Shown here piece after piece: positions 10,871 to 23,746 of a DNA stretch of 64,000 bases. This DNA comes from Chrysomallon squamiferum. Lineage: Eukaryota; Mollusca; Gastropoda; Neomphalida; Peltospiridae. Each line of letters begins with the position of its first letter. The stretch's first letter is position 1. Both the position numbers and the translations under genes were made by a program. Under the pieces are notes generated by a model, which was not told where the DNA came from, did no database searches, and saw only the letters and a list, made by a program, of their open reading frames with translations. Location of the stretch: contig CM022670.1 of the NCBI GenBank assembly GCA_012295275.1, forward strand, positions 23,944,255 through 24,008,254, in the 5' to 3' direction.

Positions 10871-13630
10871 GGAAATTATGTTCTGCTTCTGTTTTTTGAC
10901 GAGCTAGTATTAATCACTATCCGTTATGTTATAGATCGACCGGATATTTATATACATGCATTTAAAGCGCACGAAGCTGATGATATTTCAAAACAGTTTT
11001 TATTTTCAAGAAATCTGAAAATGAATGGTTTAGAAACCATTTTTATAATATCCATTTCTATAAACAAGTCAGTCAACAATATTTAATTTGGATTACGATT
11101 TAAAATTAGAGAAAGAGATATTTTTGGAATTTACGTTTGAATTTATGAAGAAGAAGAATCTACCGGTCACTCAGACAGACAACATTCTTCACCTTGACTA
11201 TTTAGAGCTCCAAGGTACTGATAATTAGAACATTTAATCATGTTATGTTTTTGTTTGTTTGTTCTTTTTTCCCCCTTGTTTTTCAGGGTTTTTTTAATTT
11301 TATAATTTATTTATTTATTTATTTTTGGTTGTTGTATTATTAAATGTAAATGACTTTGTTTTGTCATCTTTACGATTTTATAAATAAATTTTGCATATCT
11401 TCATCCGATCTATAGCTGCTTTGATTTCTGTTTTGTGGAAAATAAATGTGCAGATACAAAGAATTAAAGATCATATGTGAATATGTACTTTTTAAAACGC
11501 ATTCCCCCCATATTCTTTATTTAATATACCTCCAGTACTAATCATGGTAGGGAAATAATTTAAAGTTTTAAAGAGTTTTGAAAATCTAAATTAGTAATAA
11601 GAATATCTTGAAAAATTAGTATTTGAATTTAATGTTGAATCTCCAATCCAGTATTTTTCAGATTTGCTTTGTTTCAGTTTCAAGCATCACATAGTGATAC
11701 TAACACAGAATAATTAAACACCAGACACACGTATACGGTGCGAAAGTTTGTAATGTATTTACTAACATTCGAGTCATTTCGTTTGAATTTCTAGAATGTG
11801 TGGTACCATAAACACCGACTGCCGTACAGTCTACATCGCTAGCAGTATTTAATACTCGCACAAACATGCTAAGTGTGCCACTGGTAGCAAAATAATAGTC
11901 AGACTCCCTTTAATTAACCCAGATGCAATTTTAATCAATTGTGGAGACGACAGTGTTTACCGGAACAAAGATTCCGCCACGTTTGTTATGTCAAGCAATC
12001 GAAAGTGACATTCAATTCTTTAACCGCAAACTGAACCAGTTTAATGACGATGTCAGACTTTCGAAAAATGTAACATTATACACCCTAACACACTGGAACA
12101 CTACTTTGTATTATCCAAAATGTACGATGGCGACAAAGATGATGTTTATTTTACGCCTTATAGTTGCTTTAAAATAAAATGTTAGATCTTCACCTTTCTG
12201 CTCGTTGGTCACGGCTATTTTGGTTTCTACTTATGTCATTTTTCATATTCTGAAGACACTCGGAAATAGAATAGGAATATTACATCCATATAGCTGTTTG
12301 CAGACGTGAATTAAACAAAACGAAAACATTTTAAACATATGTATTTATTGTTGTTATTATTATTTAAAAGTTTTACACCTCCATTGCTAGGTATGCGACT
12401 GTGAAAGCCTGAATAAGCGTGTTCGTGGATACAGAGGCTTTTAAAACGTTTGATAGAGTGCCATTTTTCTTCCTCTCTTTGTGTGTTTGTATGCTATGAT
12501 GTTTTAATAATTATGATATTATGATGTTTTAATAATTGTTTCCCATAATTGTTTTCCAAAAAATGGGTATATAGGTAAGCTTTAGGCGGGATTAAAATAT
12601 ATTCAACGTGTTATTCATGTAATAGTTTCTAAATGCATTTAGTATTTGCCATTCCAAGGTTAATTAATTAATTAATTATTGTTTTAGTAGTTTTTAAGAC
12701 CAATCTTTGCTTATAATAAAGCATGGCAACAGACTAGAGTTATTGTCTGGACGAGTAGGATGAACCTGGCACCTGTATTAGAATATAAAGAGATTACCAC
12801 TATCGATACTACCATTCTCTGGTGGTCTTGTAATTAATTACCTGAACAATACTGTTAAACAACAAAGTCAATTCCGCAAAGAATATATTTATTTGATTAT
12901 TTTTTAAATTAATCTAAACATATCTAGTTCCCCCCCCCCATTCCTAATGATGAAACACTTAGTAGGTCAACATAAACCACGCGAAACGTAATTGCATCAT
13001 GCAAGGATATACTATATCGAACAAAACGTTATCTTTTCTTTTTATAATATCTGAAATGCTGTTTTACATCTTGATAGTTTAATCATTCATATCCAGTTTG
13101 AAAAGGTATGTTTTGTAGTTTTTTCCGTTGTAATGGCAATAATGCCAATATACATGTGGCGATAAGCTTTAATGTTCAGATCATAAACGTCACTAATGTA
13201 AATATATATTCTACAATGTGATTTTAGAATAAACTTTGTTTGTGTTTTGAAAAAGCGAAAAAGTATCCACATTTCATTAAATATTATTTTAGATATATGG
13301 GCAAATAAATTAAATGTATAATACAACAAAATTTGTATTATCGTTTAGTACCGTAGTCTCGATAATTTAGAAAGTAAATCAGGACTGTAACACTGGTTAT
13401 CGTATGGTATGTTATCGTCAATAAACTGCAGGGTTTCAGTTCAATAAATGATGGATAGGGGAATTTGAGGAATAAAAATAAATAAAATCGTGACGATTAA
13501 TTGTAATTTGGTGGAGAATTATAATTTAACCATTAAGAAATAAAATCAACAACTTAGTTCACAGAGTACGGGTACTTTAATACAGCTGTACTCAACAGTA
13601 CTGAACTTTTTATTTTATTTTAAAATACAC
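10871..13630. other. Intergenic, nothing recognised
   Basis: AT-rich spacer. Short open frames (for example 11941-12177) have no recognisable motif, splice context or family resemblance. Confidence 0.45.
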
Positions 13631-13631
13631 G

Positions 13632-13666
<35 letters not shown>
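13632..13666. repeat. (TG)n microsatellite
   Basis: About 17 uninterrupted TG units. Confidence 0.95.
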
Positions 13667-13669
<3 letters not shown>

Positions 13670-14990
13670 ATAAACTTTCTTCTGTTTTTGTTACGAGTAA
13701 CAGGCTCTTGCTGAGTGCCATATGTAGATGGGTAACCATTACTACTATTTTTAGGGCAACAGTGATCCTATTAGGCCATTTGCTGTGCTGCGTGCGTACG
13801 CATATTGAAACTAATGATTGTTTTAATGTTAACTTTGTCATAGTTTGTGGATTTTAGCATGCTATGTCTGTGGTGAATTCGAAATTGAGATGCTTATTCA
13901 CAAAAAAAAAAACAATAATAATAAAGTTTTAAAAAGTCACAAGGTAATTATCAATCTAAAACTTGCTGATGCCCATTATTTTTAGTCCAGTTTAAAGGCA
14001 GTTTGAATGTAGAACTGAAGAGGTGAGATTGTCAGTTCCTTCTGTTACCAAAAAGAAGAGACAGTGAAATTAATTTCTAAAATCAGTCATAACCTTTTTT
14101 CCAATTCTCATAAACGAAATAACTTTACATCATACACACCTAGTGTATACTTAAATGTCAAATAAAAATTCAATTTTATCTGGGATGGAGATTGCTATAT
14201 TGTTTTTATATCTTTTCAGATTCATGCATGGCAATAAAAGTTTATGAAAGCAGTTGTTTTATGTGACATATATTTAGATTATAATACTACTTAGAGCTGT
14301 CTAAGTACAAAGTACATAAGTTTAGTGGATGTTACAATTATTCATGTCAGTATTTTCTTTTAACTTCAAACTTTAAAAATATGGGTTCTCAGTTTCTCAT
14401 ATATTGCTACAAAATTTCTTTCTTATATGATACTAAAAGATGATTGAAAATACTTTATCCTTAACAGACAGTTCAGTTTTATAATAAAGCTTTCAGGGTA
14501 AACAAAGGATACTTTAAAGGAAATATTCAGTCTACATGCGAAAAGTATAGTTTAGAATTAAGATTAATTAAGACTGCTATCAAATGTATATCAAAACTTT
14601 TCATTAGTAATATTTTCTTATTGTACTAATGTGCCAAATGCTAATGTTTGGTGGAAATTCAAAGGTATAGGCCTATTGTCTGAAAATACAATTGGTTGAT
14701 CATACATGCAAACTGCTTAATTTTAGATGGATATGTAGGATTATAAAAGTTGTTGAAAATGTAATTTGCAAGAGATATGAAATGTAATTTTTTTACTCAT
14801 CTTATTTCATTTCTAGGTTTTTGTGTTATCTATGTGTGTTTATATTGGAGTTAGTTTGTGTGAAAGTTCATACTAGTATTTTTACTCTTTAAGAAATACA
14901 TTTTCCTTTATTTAAAATGTAATGTATATTCATTTTCTGTCATACACTATCATCTAAAGGATAGATATATGTAAAAACTCTGATGTGTGT

Positions 14991-14991
14991 G

Positions 14992-15023
<32 letters not shown>
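14991..15023. repeat. (TA)n/(CA)n compound microsatellite upstream of translocase ATG
   Basis: TA-rich run passing into ACACAC, about 50 bp upstream of the acceptor that precedes the translocase start codon. Confidence 0.85.
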
Positions 15024-15073
15024 TATATAAACACATAACACACATATAGGTATATGTTATTTTCTTTTAACAG

Positions 15074-15994
15074 ATGTCTGGACGTAACAACCTGAAATTA
15101 GGCTTTACTGATAACTTCATAATAAGTGGTCTGGCTGCTACTATTTCCAAGACAGTAGCTGCTCCAGTTGAACGTGTGAAACTCCTAATTCAGAACCAGT
15201 ATGAACTGATAAAGGCTGGTCGTCTTTCTGAACCTTATAAAGGCATTGCAGACTGCACATGGCGTACTTACAAGACTGAAGGGATACTGCCATTCTGGAG
15301 AGGAAATTTGGCCAACTGCATTCGCTATTTTCCAACACAGGCTATGAATTTTGCCTTTAAAAACAAATTTCAAGCAATATTTAAAAATAGCAGCAAAGAT
15401 TCACAGACTAAAATTTTTTATAAGAATATGCTTTCTGGTGGTATAGCTGGAGGGATATCCTTGCCTTTTGTTTACTCCCTTGACTATGTCCGGACTCGCC
15501 TAGCTAATGACACTATGGTAGCAGGCAGACATGGAGCTGAAAGACAGTTTAAAGGCCTAATTGACGTCTACCGAAAAACTCTGAAATCAGATGGTATTGT
15601 TGGTCTTTACAGAGGATTTCTAATTTCCTGCTTTGCCATGGTGGTGTACAGATCTTGTTATTTTGGTTTCTATGATACTTTCAAGCCAGTTCTTCTGGGA
15701 GAACAATCCAACATAGTGCTATCTTTCATGCTTGGATATGCTGTGACAATATCAGCTGGGTTAATAGTGTATCCACTTGATACAGTTCGCAGGCGAATGA
15801 TGATGATGTCAGGAGAGGCAGTAAAATATAAAGGAGCCATTGATTGTGCTTTACAAATTATGAAAAAAGAAGGATATAAATCCTTCATGAAGGGAGCAGG
15901 GGTGAATATTCTCAGAGGAATTGCAGGTGCTGGTGTTTTGGCAGGTTTTGACAAATTACAGGAGCTATATATTAACTTCAAGGTTTTGCTTTAA
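15074..15994 (+). CDS. Mitochondrial ADP/ATP translocase (SLC25 family), single coding exon
   Basis: 306-residue carrier of the mitochondrial inner membrane that exchanges cytosolic ADP for matrix ATP. Three repeats of about 100 residues are visible. Signature 1 is PVERVK at 31-36 and signature 3 is [11 protein letters not shown] at 234-244, containing the RRRMMM motif diagnostic of ADP/ATP carriers. Signature 2 at 135-140 reads SLDYVR, with Ser where the usual first residue is Pro. Length is close to the family's usual 300 or so. The start is the ATG directly after a TTTTAACAG acceptor-like sequence, so a 5' UTR intron is likely. The CDS itself has no intron, unlike the split genes around it, which fits a retrocopy origin. 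Sequence around repeats 2 and 3 is divergent from the common housekeeping form, so a tissue-restricted paralogue is possible. Vertebrate symbols SLC25A4/5/6/31 cannot be chosen from sequence. Confidence 0.93.
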   Translation: MSGRNNLKLGFTDNFIISGLAATISKTVAAPVERVKLLIQNQYELIKAGRLSEPYKGIADCTWRTYKTEGILPFWRGNLANCIRYFPTQAMNFAFKNKFQAIFKNSSKDSQTKIFYKNMLSGGIAGGISLPFVYSLDYVRTRLANDTMVAGRHGAERQFKGLIDVYRKTLKSDGIVGLYRGFLISCFAMVVYRSCYFGFYDTFKPVLLGEQSNIVLSFMLGYAVTISAGLIVYPLDTVRRRMMMMSGEAVKYKGAIDCALQIMKKEGYKSFMKGAGVNILRGIAGAGVLAGFDKLQELYINFKVLL

Positions 15995-16545
15995 TTCTGT
16001 GTGTTTGTGCATGTAGCTCAATTACTAGCCAATTTGAAGTTAGGTTTGATTTTACTTAATTTTATATCTATCCATTATCATCACAGCATTATGGGTTGTT
16101 GTTTTTTTGTTTGTTTGTTAAAGAGACATTATTAATATAATTTATTTTCTTTTTCTTTGCCAAGATTTGAAAATCACTGTCTTATTATGTGACAATGACA
16201 CAGTGTTAAGCATAAAAGTGTCCAAATTGTTGTGCACATTTCTTATTTTATTTGTTTTCTGTAGGTGAAATTTTAAATAATCTGTATTTACTAATTGTTT
16301 TTATATATAGAATGTTTTTTTACTAAATAGATGATAAATAAATATCCATTTGTATGCGTGTATGTATGCTGTATAAATGTGCAAGAAATGATTCACAATT
16401 GTAAATTACATTAAAATTACCTTTACATCATAATTGTTAAATTGTTTATATACTTGTTTGTGCAAAGGAGTTTATAACTGATCTATTTATGAAAGGAACC
16501 TCTTCCTTTGTAATTTTATATAATAATAATAAATAAAACAACAGT
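15995..16545 (+). other. 3' UTR/downstream of the ADP/ATP translocase
   Basis: Non-coding AT-rich sequence with AATAAA hexamers at 16337-16342 and 16532-16537 as candidate polyadenylation signals. Confidence 0.4.
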
Positions 16546-17987
16546 TGTTCAATGTTTTGCAGAATTAAAATGAACTATTGTTTACAGTAAGTTTTTACAG
16601 TAATTTCAGCTATGTAATTTCACAAAACAATCAATCTCTAGAAACTACTATTTAACAGAATAGTATGACTCTGTGTGTTCTCATTTTTAAAGGGAAAGTA
16701 AATCTGATTGCAAACTAAAAAGACAGACATAAATATACTGCTTTAACTTAGTTCTCAACTAGCATCATAGTTCCCAATGCAACAAATACTTTTATATGAG
16801 TCAGTGAAAAGATTAACCCAGAATTACAGAAGAATAAAAAAAAAATCAACATTTTATATTATAAAATTAGAATTATTTATATTCTGATATGAAATCAAAA
16901 ATACAAATTAGATTTCTACAACAGGCAACAGATTTCTAAGTGAATAAAGAGAATAAACTGTTGCATTAATAGCTCAGTAACTGCAGTTTCAAATATGTTT
17001 AGTGCAATACAGATTTGAATTTGTACTTAGCATTAACTGATTGCTATGAAATAGAATACTACCTTAGTAATTGATTAGCAAAGTGCATATATTGTATATC
17101 TGCTCTGCATATTTCATTCTATTTTATTATTATCTGTATAGACAATACTAATTTATTTAGTTCTTCCTACATCGATATGTCTTCTCATTCTGGACACATT
17201 TATGTTTTGTAGTTGGATGTGATAACACGTCTGAGTATATTTCTTGACTTCCATTTTATTTCTTGGATCATCTGAATTGAAACAAAATAATGTGCTTCAA
17301 TAATTATTATTAGAAGTGATGCAAGAAGCAGAAGCTGTAGCTTATAGGCTAATATTTAATAATTATGCAAGTAATGAATTATGAATTATAGAGCAAAGTT
17401 AAATATCGCGACGGAAACCTTCCCCACAACTAAAACTAAACTTCAAAAATTATTTGAAAATATAAAGCATAATAGCAAATAAATGTCAACAGATAATAAA
17501 ACAAACCGCTTCAGCAATAAATACGATAGAAATTTTTTTGCTTTTTTTTTAAATCGGGCTGTAGATTTGTAACGCTTTTACGCTTCGGTGATGCCAGTTC
17601 ATTTCAAAGCATAATATATTTTATAAAATTAAATTATTTCGTTGAATAAATTTATAAGCAACATTAATTAAGTGATCGTAATAAATGACTTACTTAGAAG
17701 GTGCTGAATACGATCATGAGCCGATATAAAATTCGCCAATAAATGTTAACGGACGCCATTTTGTACACAGAAGTCGTCAACTACTCGGACGATAGCGGTG
17801 TTTTTATCGGAATAGGCTGCAATCCCTGTGGGCGTTATGCCCACTTTAAAATTTAAAAAAAAAAAAAAAAAAAGTGTGAAGAAATTGAACCCGCTTTCGA
17901 ATGATACCAGAGTATATTGAATAATATTGTAATTAGTGTTGATAGAAGAAGACCATAAAAAAAAAAAAAAAAATCGGTTATTTTTAG

Positions 17988-18025
<38 letters not shown>

Positions 18026-18756
18026 ATATTTATTTATTTATTTATTTCCGCCTGGTTATAATTATATTTCATCATGCAAAGGCGCAAATTGCATTCACTC
18101 ATATTTTTCTTCTTGGTTCTGACATCAGCACATAATTTCAAAACTCCAAATTACCCAAAAATATAGAAATACTGTTTTTGAACTCACCAAACCCAAACTG
18201 GCTTTGACACCTTATTTCACTCAGTTTATAATGTCAGTAGCATCAGCTTAAAGAATATGGAAGCATAAAATATTTTCTGAAAGCCAAAAATTGGATTTTG
18301 AACTTGGTCAGTGTAACATCCATCTAAACATTTATTTGAGAAGAAAATCAGAATGTACATATAATCAGGTTTTTTTTTCCTTCTAATTCTCCAAGTTCTG
18401 TGTCTGTCAGTCTTTAAATTATATGATGTATATTTGAAAGAAAATTAACATCCTTTACATGTAACATCCACCATTTGAAAAAGTGGGTGCATTAACATTC
18501 CTTACATTCCTATTAAGTCTCTTCTGTTGTCACTGAAAATCTTTATCACAAAAGGTAGTTACACTAGATGACAGATGCAGATTATTTTACCCACAGTTCT
18601 TCAGTAGGCCCACTCCCTCTTTCATTTCTTGAGCAATTTTCAAGAAAGCTCATTCCTAATTCATGACGCAACACCTCAAAAAATTAAGATAAGTATTCAG
18701 GTTTTCCTGCTGTTCGGAAACAATATTTCCAGATCCATGAAAAAAAAAAAAAACAG
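16546..18756. other. Intergenic, nothing recognised
   Basis: AT-rich spacer with A-runs near 17850-17872 and 17957-17973 and an (ATT)n tract at 17991-18022. No supported gene. Confidence 0.5.
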
Positions 18757-19086
18757 TTGTCAGATGTAATCACAAATTTTATGATGAAATATCAGTTAAT
18801 GAAAGATAAAAAACACATTTGTACTAGATTGATGGGGGCAACAAATGCAGAAAAAAGAAATAAATTCCACAAATTGAAAGAGGTGTTTGCCACTGTCCCA
18901 GTCATCAAAGCAATTGCTCATTTCCACTACCTCATCACTGAGGATGGTTGCTGTGTCCATGTCAATCTGACAAATGTTGAGGTCGAAACTTCTGAAGACA
19001 TTATTCATCTACCAATCCAAGTTAATATACCATCTGGAAATGACCATCCAAAAAGGACAAAATCATCTAAATTAAAGAGAAGATAA
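18757..19086 (+). CDS. Unidentified coding-like ORF (109 aa), possibly a pseudogene
   Basis: Open frame with balanced amino-acid composition, unlike the low-complexity frames elsewhere. Notable stretches are RLMGATNAEKRNKFHKLKE, VPVIKAIAHFHYL and VHVNLTNVEVETSEDIIHL. A second frame just downstream (about 19080-19180) continues in a protein-like way (KKKFPPPSMTSEMDP, then PFLIEGHMNPKYK), which suggests a frameshifted longer coding sequence. No introns or polyadenylation tail can be assigned. I do not recognise the family. It may be a retrocopied pseudogene or part of a mobile element. The second coding-like block at 19504-20066 is on the opposite strand. Confidence 0.35.
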   Translation: MSDVITNFMMKYQLMKDKKHICTRLMGATNAEKRNKFHKLKEVFATVPVIKAIAHFHYLITEDGCCVHVNLTNVEVETSEDIIHLPIQVNIPSGNDHPKRTKSSKLKRR

Positions 19087-19503
19087 AGAAAAAGTTTCCA
19101 CCACCCAGCATGACCAGTGAAATGGATCCCTGAGAGGGGCAAGTTTCCCCCTTTTTGATAGAAGGCCACATGAATCCTAAATATAAAAGAAGATTGTGAA
19201 TGAATCAGTACCACATGAAATCAGCTACATTTTTGTTATTATTTTTATTTACTTGTATGAAAGGTTTCCATGTCTTAGTTATCTACAAACTCTCCTGGTG
19301 ATGATTTGGACTGTTTTTGTTTTATGAAAATATTCTTTAGAATAATTACAGGTTGCTGCATGACAACAGAAAAATTAGATAATGTGGTAGAATAATTAAT
19401 GCAGGTTTAATAAGCCACATCATTATCTTGATCATGAATTAAAATGCATGACAACAGAAAAATAAGATTCAATGACAGCAGACAAAATGCAATATCTGGT
19501 AAA

Positions 19504-20066
19504 TTATAACTGATATTCTTTAAGTTCTACAGCTATCTTCAATCTTAGGGGCAAGTATTTATTTGCATATTTAAAGGTTTCAAACAATTTTGAAGTGAAG
19601 TTAGTTTGTTTTTGCCCATGTTCTTTTGAAGTAACAACTATCAAACATTTCTGATAACCCATCAAGCTGTAGATATCTTTAGGCTCTTTTCCATGTGACA
19701 CCAAATAGATTTGGATATAGATAAGTCTTACTTGTGCCAATTTCCTGGGACTACAATTAGCAGTCAGGGCAGCTGGAGTAACCTCCAACCATTGTAAAGT
19801 TAACATCCATCACTGTATAATTGCCCATATCATTAGAAAGCTCATTATGCTAAAAACAGATGTTTAATGAGTTCATAGCCAGAGTCTGCCATTGTACAAC
19901 ATGGGGTACAGTTTTCCCTCTCAGAAGCATTTAAAATGTTGTGTTCTTCAAATGCACAGGTTACAAATTTACTGAGTAAATCAGGGTCTTCTTCTTTATT
20001 TTCATTCAAAGCAGAGTTAAATGTGGTTAAAACTTGCACATTTTGAACAGTGACTGGCCAAATCAT
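19504..20066 (-). pseudogene. Unidentified frameshifted coding-like block
   Basis: On the minus strand three successive frames join into a protein-like whole. First, about 20066-19845, is a segment ending CCTMADSGYELIKHLFLA. Next, about 19845-19760, is NELSNDMGNYTVMDVNFTMV. Last, 19806-19504, is WLEVTPAALTANCSPRKLAQ followed by YQKCLIVVTSKEHGQKQTNF. Switching frame twice within a continuous block is typical of a decayed, intronless copy. It lies downstream of YJU2B on the same strand but is not part of YJU2B by similarity. The family is not recognised. Confidence 0.35.
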
Positions 20067-20365
20067 TATTGTTTGGCACTACCTACTTTTACTAAAACTT
20101 TTAATTGTTATTCTTTATTATTAATAGACTGAAAATAGAAAAAGGAACATTAGTAGAAAATAAAATTGTTCTCTAAAAAAATTATTTCAGTAAAATCCTG
20201 ATAAATAGAAACATTCAACTCTAGATAATCAGATAACACATACACAAAAGGAGAAGGTGAAATAATTTAATTAACAATGTTGTGTCTCACTGTCACTATC
20301 AGAATATGTACATTTCAGTGACATTAAAGCATTGTTTGCTTTAACATCAACTGTCACCCGATTCT

Positions 20366-23300
20366 TTACATTTTCATCATCACTGATATTAGTGTTTTTT
20401 CATCTTCTCCGTTAATAACAACACAACTGTCATTGTTCTGATTTGGTTCCCCCTTTTTATTTTTATCTTTTGGTGTTTCTTTTTTCTTGATTCCTAACTT
20501 TCTTTTATCACTGACTGTCCACTTTGCAGGACTATCAAAAGGATTTCCTTTACAAATACTTTTTGCCAGCTCTAAAACTTTGGAATTTGACTTAACATCT
20601 TTCTGTGTATTATACTGTGACGGTTTCATGGCTGTTTCAAATAAAAGTCTTTTCTCAATTGCTTTTCTTTTTTCTTTCTGTTTTTCTTCAAATGCTACAA
20701 AACAAAAACAAAAACAGATCATTTTTAGCTCCTAATTTTTTGTGCAGTGTGATATATTCATAGGTCAAGTTGTATAGTTTTTAAAACTACACATAAATTG
20801 CTAATCCTTATTATTATTATTTTGTGTATTTTTTATAAAGAAAGTTAATTTCTTATATATCATCTTTTATTAAAATTAGTTTCCAAAGATTATTTAAAAA
20901 TTAATCAACATGATTTTTTGTTGATAAAACTCACATTCAGTAACAGAATATTTCATGAGACTAGCTATTCGCTTATCTTCTTCTGTTTCACTGACCAGTG
21001 AAATGTCAAGTGAGGATTTCTGTAACAGAGCTTTATTAGCAGCCTCTGTTGCCTGCAGAGATTTTTTCTCTTCCTGAACAAAATAAAGATTATATATTAA
21101 ATATTTTAATACTGACTGTCAGTGATAATGTGCCACATAATACATTTATGAAAGGAAAATATTAAAAAAGTTATAAAGGATGGAATGGGTAGAAACTTCT
21201 TCTATGCTGGAAATTAAATAGGATATCATCACAAGCACAGAACCACAATCAAATAAATAACAGAATATGGCATCATTATTAAAGCAGGTCTTAATATGTA
21301 CCTGCTGGATAATCCTAAAACCATACATGTAATGGTAAATAAAATACCATAATAATAAACTGTACATTATAACAATCGTACAATTATTTTTCTATATGGT
21401 AATGATATTTTCTGGGACATGAAAATAATGTCTATTTACAAGTTTACCCTAAATTTGTTTCTTGCAAGTTTATTCAAAAGATAGTCGTCCTTGTGAACTT
21501 CCATCTTGTCTTCTATTTCTGCCAGATTTGGTAATCTTGATTTACTCTTCTGACTGTCATCTGAACCATGCTCCAGTTTATACATGGCATCAGTAACAAG
21601 CTTCTTCTGAGTAGCCTTGTCTATAAAACAAGCAGAAAAAGCATCAGAAAATATGTTTGTAATTCAAAATAGAAGACAGTAAAGACTCACTGGAATTAAT
21701 GTTTGAATTAAAAATACAGATTTGCTGTACACAGTCAAATTCAAATATGTAAGAATATGTAGCATTTAATAATTCTGAAATTCTGACAAACTGTTCTACC
21801 GTCTGTAACAATCTGTTCATTTTCTTTAGGATCCCATCTCTGTTCTTTTCTGCGGGCACCAGAGAGGATAACATAGTCATGATTCTGAAAGGTAAAAGAA
21901 AAATTATTATTTTATTGCTAATAAAATTCATTTGATTTTATATAAACATTATATGCAGCCAATAAACTCTCCTGATCTTAAGTGTTAAATTTATAGAAAT
22001 GATGGTTATAATTAAGTGTATTATGATTTCACTTTCATAATGTTTTTTCAGTGATAGAAATAATTATTAAGAAACAAAAATATCAATTTAAATACTAAAA
22101 TTCTAAATCAGTAAATGACCTGTGTACCAGAAATCCTTGACAAGCATTACCTGTGGATCTGTTTGAATCTCTATATAGTTAGGGCAGAGATGACATTTCA
22201 TTCGAAATTTGTAGATAGGAGTGCTATAGTAGTTTCCAACTTTCTTCTTTTCTGCATTATATCGCACACCCATTCCAACATGGTTATTACACCCTTCACA
22301 CCAAATGTTGTACGGCAGTTCAAATCTGAAATTACGTCAAACCAATCACAGTGGATGATATTAGTGTGGAATAAACAGATCTTTTATTCTATACTTAAAA
22401 AAAATATATATAATTTTTTCCAAACATACTTCTATATGTTGCAAGAACCATCTATTGTTAGATCAAAATAAACAAAACAAGACTAGGAAAATGTTCAGAC
22501 AGATCTATTTTCCCTTATTTCATAATCTTACATAAAATCTAGAAATGTGTGAAACCATGTTAGATTGTAAGCAAAATTGACATATTTTGTCTATCTGGAA
22601 TTTTTCTCAGCTGACTATATGCTCAAAGTGTTTTTAAGAAACAATGAAAATAACAAATTCTACACATCCTCAACAGTCTGTTATAATCTGGTAAAATCAT
22701 TTGGTTGTACAAACATTCCTTTACATTATCTCTTACATTAGGTACTAAAGTGTATTTACCTGATAACAAGGATTCCCTGAGAAAGTTTCTTAGCTCTTTC
22801 TCGTAATGGATGTTGACCAACATATTTATTAATAGAACCTTTTGAAGGATTCCAGTCAGGTGGATAATATTTATTTACAGCCTTTCTCTCTGCCTGAAAA
22901 TAAAAATGTAAGAAGTTTCTAAAAAAATAAACAAATTATATTGCCTTTTGACATATAAAATATTGATAATACTATGTATTTAACATAAAGAGTTGTTATT
23001 AACATTTTGGCAGGTCTAAAATCATGTGCTACTGATGTCTATAAAATTTTAAATAATTTTAAAACACAACTGTAATACATCGTATATATTCAAATAACCT
23101 AATGATGACTAATCATATTAATAACAAATTCCTACCGACTATTAATATTTCTGTAATATATATATATATAAAAAAAAATAATTTCTAAATAAGTTGGAAA
23201 AATATGTCACAATCTGAGTTATCCTGTTACTCAAAATGTCTGTCATTAGTAATGTACTAAGTTATGTAAGAAGTACCTTAAATCCAATAAAGTTGAAACA

Positions 23301-23715
23301 AAACAGAGTAAAATAATAATCCCTGAATATAGTTTATTATATCTTGAGTATCATGTCATCCACACTGGAAGTTCATAACACATAATGTTACTTTAATTGA
23401 ACTTTATTCATAACTCATCATATACACTTGCATAGAACATAAATAATTATCATTATAAAATAACAACACAGTAGAAAGTAACTTTGCTATTTGTTATTTT
23501 GACACCAACCATTACAAAGTCTCTTTGCTTTATAACTGTGGAGGATGGCTAGGGCACCAGAGGAGGAAGATATCCAACTGAAAAGCAACTTCAGCGGCTC
23601 TCATGGAAAACAGTGGCATAGGATACTAAACTTTTGTGACTGTAATACACATGAACTTGTCTTATGGCTGTGCTCCATGTCAACAAAATCAACTTGAGCA
23701 TGGGAGCTGAATTTT

Positions 23716-23746
<31 letters not shown>

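Noticed and set aside
11941-12177. 78-codon ORF, slightly less AT-rich than its surroundings
   Set aside because: No motif, no splice-linked partner and no family resemblance.
13620-13857. Overlapping ORFs on both strands with Val-Cys or Thr-His repeats
   Set aside because: They are the (TG)n microsatellite and its flanks.
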